Assembly (NCBI GenBank): GCA_030840445.1
Contig: JAVEEN010000152.1
Span: 1 to 45,487 of the forward strand
Direction: 5' to 3'
Source of the DNA: Pseudonocardiales bacterium
Lineage (GTDB): Bacteria; Actinomycetota; Actinomycetes; Mycobacteriales; Jatrophihabitantaceae
DNA length: 45,487 nt
How positions within the stretch are numbered: the stretch's first letter is position 1; every line of letters begins with the position of its first letter. A program made the translations under genes and the position numbers. Below, piece by piece: positions 41,922 through 45,487 of this stretch. Under the pieces are notes generated by a model. That model was given only the letters and a program-made list of their open reading frames with translations. It was not told the DNA's origin and ran no database searches.

Positions 41922-42758
41922 ATGCACATCGCCCTCCGTCCGCTGGCCGAACAGCTGGCGACCGACCCGAGCGCAGTGCTCCTCGCCCTTGATTTCGACG
42001 GCACACTGTCGCCGATCGTTGATGATCCAGAACGTGCGCGGGCTGCTCCCGCGGCTATCGAGGCGCTGGTCGACCTGGCCGACCGTGGTGCCCGGATCGC
42101 CATCGTGACCGGTCGGGACGCAGCCACGGTCGTCGAGCTCGGCGGCCTGGAACGGATACCGGGCGTGCTGGTCAGCGGGCTACACGGGGCCGAGACCTGG
42201 CACGAGGGGCAGCTTCTCACTCGGGACGAGCCGGCTGGTATCAGCGCGCTTCGTGCGGTCCTGCCGCCGCTCCTCGAGCGGGTCGATCCGGGCGTCTGGC
42301 TGGAGGACAAGCGGCTGTCGTTGGTGGTCCACACCCGTCGCGCCGCGGATCCCGAGCACTCGCTGCAGATGCTGACGCAGCCGGTGACCGCACTGGCCGC
42401 CGAGCACGATCTGGATGTGGTCGGCGGCAAGTTCGTCCTGGAGATTCGCATCCCCGCCCTGTCGAAGGCCGACGCGGTGAGTTCGCTACTGAACGAGCAC
42501 ACCAGGGCCGCGATGTTCTGCGGAGACGACCTCGGGGACCTGCCGGCGTTCGAAGCGATCCGGTCCTGGGCGGCCGACTCCGGCCACACCGGGGTCACCA
42601 TCGCCGTCGGCGAGGTGCCGCAGGTACGCACGGCGGCCGACCTGCAACTCGACTCGCCGGAAGAACTGGCCGAGCTACTGTCCGACCTCGCCGATCAAGC
42701 CGGCCGGCGCGATCCGCCCTTGGGACGACCGCAGATCAATCCGCAGACACCGCCCTGA
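41922..42758 (+). CDS. otsB: Trehalose-6-phosphate phosphatase
   Basis: This HAD-superfamily phosphatase of 278 aa (from the ATG at 41922; a GTG at 41880 is an alternative) turns trehalose-6-phosphate into trehalose. HAD motif I is LDFDGTLSPI, with the nucleophile and acid Asp residues. Motif II is IAIVTGR. The cap region has SGLHGAETW and SLVVHTRR. The late motifs are KADAVSSLL and FCGDDLGDLPAFEAI. No clear ribosome binding site marks either start. It lies 61 nt after nagA on the same strand but belongs functionally with the convergent otsA, whose 3' end it overlaps by 23 bp. Confidence 0.92.
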   Translation: MHIALRPLAEQLATDPSAVLLALDFDGTLSPIVDDPERARAAPAAIEALVDLADRGARIAIVTGRDAATVVELGGLERIPGVLVSGLHGAETWHEGQLLTRDEPAGISALRAVLPPLLERVDPGVWLEDKRLSLVVHTRRAADPEHSLQMLTQPVTALAAEHDLDVVGGKFVLEIRIPALSKADAVSSLLNEHTRAAMFCGDDLGDLPAFEAIRSWAADSGHTGVTIAVGEVPQVRTAADLQLDSPEELAELLSDLADQAGRRDPPLGRPQINPQTPP

Positions 42759-44223
42759 TCTGAGCGCGGAACCATTCCGGCGGCGAGGCTCCCGCCGAGG
42801 CGTGCCGCAGCCGCACCGACCGCAATTCCTTTTCCACATCGGGCATTTCCAGGGCGATCCGCAGCGCGGCCGCGGTACCCGTGACATCGAACGGGTTCAC
42901 CAGCACCGCGTCGTCGCCGAGTTCGTCCACGGCGCCGGCCTGCCGGGACAACACCGGGATGCCATGTCGTTCGGACAACACACAGCCTTCCTTGACGACC
43001 AGGTTCATGCCATCGCGGATCGGGTTGACCAACAGCACATCGGCCATTCGCATTGCGGCCAGTGACCCGGGGTAGTCCTCTTCGACCTCGAGTTTCAGCG
43101 GTGTCCACTCATCGGTGCCGAACTCGTCGTCGATCTCATCCGCGAGCCGTTTCACCTCGGCGGTGTAAGCCCGGTAGTCGGCCAGATCATGTCGCGACGG
43201 GTAGGCGAACGCGAGATGAACGACCCGGTTGTGCCACACCGGATTGGCCCGCAGGAACTCGCGATAGGCCATCAGGCCACGCAGAATGTTCTTGCTCAGC
43301 TCCGTCCTGTCCACCCGGGTGATGACCTTGCGGTCGCCAACGGTCCGCTGCAAGGTGCGCATCCGGGCCTGGGCGTCGCGCTGGTTGGCTCGCTCGCGCA
43401 TCACCTCGACATCCACCCCCAGCGGAAAGACCTGGATCGAGACCTGACGGCCGTCGCGGGCAGTGACCGTGCCGCCACCACCCTCGAGGTAATCGACGTT
43501 GACCCGCAGGATTTCGTTGCAGCAGTCCAGGAAGGCCTTGGCCCACCGGGGAGTGTGGAATCCCAGCACATCGGCCCCGAGCAGGCCGTCGAGGACCTCC
43601 CCCGCGATGTCGTCTGGAAACAGCTGGAAGTACTCCGGCGGTGCCCAAGGCGTGTGCGTGAAATGAGCGATCCGGACGTCGCGCCGCCGGGCACGCAGGT
43701 AGGACGGCACCAGGTTCAGGTGATAGTCCTGGACCATCACCGTCGCTTCCGGGGCGGCCTCCAGATCGAGTGCTTCGGCGAACGCGTGGTTGTAGCGCCG
43801 GTACGCCGCCCACTGGCGCCGCCAGTTCTCATCGAAGACCGGGGTCCGCGCGGTGTCGTAGAGCAGGTGCGCGATATACCACAAGGAGGAGTTGGCAATG
43901 CCGTTGTAGGCCTGGCGAAACGTCGTGGAGTCGATCGGCAGCATCCGTACGTCGACGCCCTCGATGAGGTCCACCGAGGCCTTGGATCCGGACACGTGTC
44001 CATGTTCGGACTCCCTGGCCAGCGCACGCTCGGCGTCGTTGAGAGCCGCACAGACCCAGACCACATCGTCGCGTCCGTGTAACGCGGCCAGCATTCCGCT
44101 GACCAGCCCGCCGCCCCCGCGGTCCACCTGATCCTCGCCACCTTCGACCGACTTGACCGAGATCGGTCCACGGTTGGAGGCGACCACCAGCCTCGCTGTT
44201 CCCGTGCGGGTTTCGCGGTCCAC
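42736..44223 (-). CDS. otsA: Trehalose-6-phosphate synthase (GT20 family)
   Basis: This 495-aa glycosyltransferase joins glucose from a nucleotide-glucose to glucose-6-phosphate. It is of the actinobacterial type with VVASNRGPISV and GGGGLVSGMLAAL at the N-terminus. Other motifs are VQDYHLNLVP, FTHTPWAPPEYF, FPLGVDVE, the phosphate-binding Arg and Lys in VDRTELSKNILRGL, and NPIRDGMNLVVKE. Some streptomycete relatives use GDP-glucose rather than UDP-glucose, so the donor is open. I chose the GTG at 44221-44223, which has AGGAG five bases upstream; a longer frame from 44238 would include that box. It is convergent with otsB. Confidence 0.93.
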   Translation of the reverse strand: MDRETRTGTARLVVASNRGPISVKSVEGGEDQVDRGGGGLVSGMLAALHGRDDVVWVCAALNDAERALARESEHGHVSGSKASVDLIEGVDVRMLPIDSTTFRQAYNGIANSSLWYIAHLLYDTARTPVFDENWRRQWAAYRRYNHAFAEALDLEAAPEATVMVQDYHLNLVPSYLRARRRDVRIAHFTHTPWAPPEYFQLFPDDIAGEVLDGLLGADVLGFHTPRWAKAFLDCCNEILRVNVDYLEGGGGTVTARDGRQVSIQVFPLGVDVEVMRERANQRDAQARMRTLQRTVGDRKVITRVDRTELSKNILRGLMAYREFLRANPVWHNRVVHLAFAYPSRHDLADYRAYTAEVKRLADEIDDEFGTDEWTPLKLEVEEDYPGSLAAMRMADVLLVNPIRDGMNLVVKEGCVLSERHGIPVLSRQAGAVDELGDDAVLVNPFDVTGTAAALRIALEMPDVEKELRSVRLRHASAGASPPEWFRAQIRAVSAD

Positions 44224-44439
44224 GACAGCTCCTCTCACGCCCGTTCAGGTGCTGCCACCGTGAGCAATGACCGTCCAGAGCTACCTCTGTCTACCAGGCG
44301 GCCGCTATCCAGCCGGGTACCGCCGAGTCGACCGAGCGTTATCTTGTGTGTACAACGACTGGCAGCCCCCTGAGTGCAGGCGGAGCGAGGTTGGTCGGAT
44401 TTGACCAGATCGCTCCCTGATCTCTGCTTGGATGTGCCC
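44224..44439. other. Intergenic region between otsA and the ABC exporter
   Basis: This 216-bp region must hold divergent promoters for otsA and the exporter. A dyad TGGTC-N6-GACCA at about 44392-44407 sits about 33 nt before the exporter start and could be an operator. I see no confident -35/-10 pair. Confidence 0.35.
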
Positions 44440-45453
44440 ATGACTATGACTCATCAGACCGGCGACGGCGGTGTAAGTGCAGCCGTAGAACGGCCGGACG
44501 GGCGCATTGTGATCGACAATCTGACGAAGGTGTTCGGCCGCCAACGGGCGGTCGACAGCCTGAGCTTCACCGTGGAACCAGGATCGGTCACCGGATTCCT
44601 GGGGCCAAACGGGGCCGGCAAGACCACGACCCTACGAATGTTGCTCGGCCTCATCGCAGCCACCTCGGGCACTGCCACGATTAACGGCCTGGCTTACCAC
44701 TCGCTGGCCAGGCCCTTGCAGACCGTCGGGGCCGCGCTGGAAGCCTCGAGCTTCCACCCGGCGCACACCGGCCTGCAGCACCTTCGTATCTATTGCGCCG
44801 CCGCCGGCCTGCCGGCCAGGCGTGCCGACGAGGTGCTCGACCTGGTCGGTCTGACGGCCGCGGCGAAGAAGAAGACCAAGGGTTACTCGATGGGAATGCG
44901 CCAGCGGCTCGGCCTCGCGGGCACCCTGTTGGGCGATCCCAACGTGTTGATCCTCGACGAACCCGCCAACGGCCTGGACCCTGAGGGCATCCGGTGGCTG
45001 CGTGGCTTCTTCCGCCACCTGGCCGGCGAAGGACGGACGGTTCTCGTTTCCAGTCATCAGCTCGCCGAGGTTCAAGAGGTCGCCGACCGCGCGGTCATCC
45101 TCAATCAGGGCAAGTTGGTTCGAGCCGGCACGATGGACGAGCTGTCGGCCGGTACGTCGACAGCGGTCGTTCGCGGTCCGAATCTGGCTCCGCTGCAGCT
45201 GGCCCTGGCCGACGCCGGGCTGAGCGGCACTACCGAGGCTGACGGATCGCTGCGGGTACGGGCCGACGGACTCACCCAGATCGGCCATCTTGCCTTCGTC
45301 CATGGCGTGGAACTGCACGAGTTGAAGCTGGAGGAATTCGATCTGGAGCAGCTCTTCTTCACCCTGACCGAGGGCGCTCACCGCGGGGCCGATCTCTCCG
45401 TCCCAGGTAGGACACCGTCAATGACCTTTCAGGACTCAGGAGCAGCGCGATGA
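44440..45453 (+). CDS. ABC transporter ATPase, exporter type
   Basis: This 337-aa cytoplasmic ATPase resembles drug- or peptide-resistance exporters of the DrrA/BcrA type. It has Walker A GPNGAGKTTT (55-64), signature YSMGMRQRLGLAG, Walker B VLILDEPANGLDPEG and an H-loop in VLVSSHQLAEV. The C-terminal 100 residues form a DrrA-like accessory domain ending in LEEFDLEQLFFTLTEG. The ATG at 44440 or the one two codons later is the start; the frame is open from 44374. It overlaps the following permease gene by ATGA. The substrate is unknown; antibiotic or envelope-stress resistance is usual for the group. Confidence 0.9.
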   Translation: MTMTHQTGDGGVSAAVERPDGRIVIDNLTKVFGRQRAVDSLSFTVEPGSVTGFLGPNGAGKTTTLRMLLGLIAATSGTATINGLAYHSLARPLQTVGAALEASSFHPAHTGLQHLRIYCAAAGLPARRADEVLDLVGLTAAAKKKTKGYSMGMRQRLGLAGTLLGDPNVLILDEPANGLDPEGIRWLRGFFRHLAGEGRTVLVSSHQLAEVQEVADRAVILNQGKLVRAGTMDELSAGTSTAVVRGPNLAPLQLALADAGLSGTTEADGSLRVRADGLTQIGHLAFVHGVELHELKLEEFDLEQLFFTLTEGAHRGADLSVPGRTPSMTFQDSGAAR

Positions 45454-45487
45454 TCAACCTCATCAGGTCCGAGGTACTCAAGGTCCG
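45450..45487 (+). CDS. ABC-2 type permease, N-terminal fragment cut by the window edge
   Basis: The last 38 bases open with an ATG overlapping the ATPase stop (ATGA) and read MINLIRSEVLKVR. A short amphipathic start of the form LIRSExLK is typical of ABC-2 permeases that partner exporter ATPases. The rest of the gene lies outside the window, so only the start and the coupling to the ATPase can be supported. Confidence 0.7.
   Translation, partial: MINLIRSEVLKV

Noticed and set aside
41273-42631. 452-codon minus-strand open frame opposite nagA and otsB
   Set aside because: It is antisense to two well-supported enzymes, and its Ser/Arg/Ala-rich translation has no recognisable motif.

Overview
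The window is about 45 kb of high-GC DNA from an actinobacterium. Several features support this: a fused FbiC-type FO synthase, an F420-dependent glucose-6-phosphate dehydrogenase, a CofC/FbiD guanylyltransferase and a PPOX-class F420 enzyme (a coenzyme F420 organism); many GTG starts and ATGA/GTGA stop-start overlaps; a Streptomyces-type OtsA; and DasR-type palindromes in a GlcNAc locus. Genus cannot be settled from the sequence alone. No rRNA, tRNA, CRISPR array, phage or intact insertion sequence was seen.

Layout, left to right. (1) 1-4152: a tyrosine catabolic operon on the minus strand (4-hydroxyphenylpyruvate dioxygenase, an unrecognised 312-aa protein, fumarylacetoacetase) with a divergent Lrp/AsnC regulator. 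(2) 4194-6523: fgd, cofC and a PrxQ-type peroxiredoxin in one minus-strand operon behind a good sigma-70-like promoter. (3) 6651-10940: a minus-strand NMT1/SsuA-type ABC importer (permease, binding lipoprotein, ATPase) followed by an MFS transporter; substrate unknown. (4) 11268-17251: fbiC (plus), converging on two overlapping paralogous multi-pass membrane proteins with an extracytoplasmic C-terminal domain, then a small three-helix-type protein. (5) 17853-29986: a catabolic island with a proline-iminopeptidase-like hydrolase divergent from an FCD-type GntR regulator, then a gamma-glutamyltransferase-like Ntn hydrolase, a TauE/SafE permease, a complete peptide-type ABC importer (binding lipoprotein, two permeases, fused two-domain ATPase), an acetamidase/formamidase and a MetX-like alpha/beta hydrolase. 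Candidate operators precede each likely transcription unit.

(6) 29987-30706: decayed DNA with a DUF222/HNH (13E12-type) remnant. (7) 30707-35411: a divergent redox-type locus. SoxR, a PPOX F420 oxidoreductase, a PfkB kinase and a UdgB uracil-DNA glycosylase run left; an SDR and a QueA-family protein run right. A 16-bp SoxR-like box sits in the shared promoter region. (8) 35422-41860: amino-sugar utilisation. A sugar ABC importer with a DeoR regulator runs left; a ROK kinase and NagA run right. Two DasR-like boxes that are exact reverse complements lie between them, plus a candidate leader peptide with a hairpin. (9) 41922-44223: otsB and otsA, convergent and overlapping at their 3' ends. (10) 44440-45487: an ABC exporter ATPase and the first codons of its ABC-2 permease, cut by the window edge.

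The loci most likely to be new biology are the SoxR-centred divergent cluster (an F420 enzyme, DNA repair, an SDR and a lone QueA-family protein around one box), the GntR-controlled gamma-glutamyl/peptide/amide island, the unknown protein embedded between HPD and FAH, and the tandem GT-C-like membrane paralogs.
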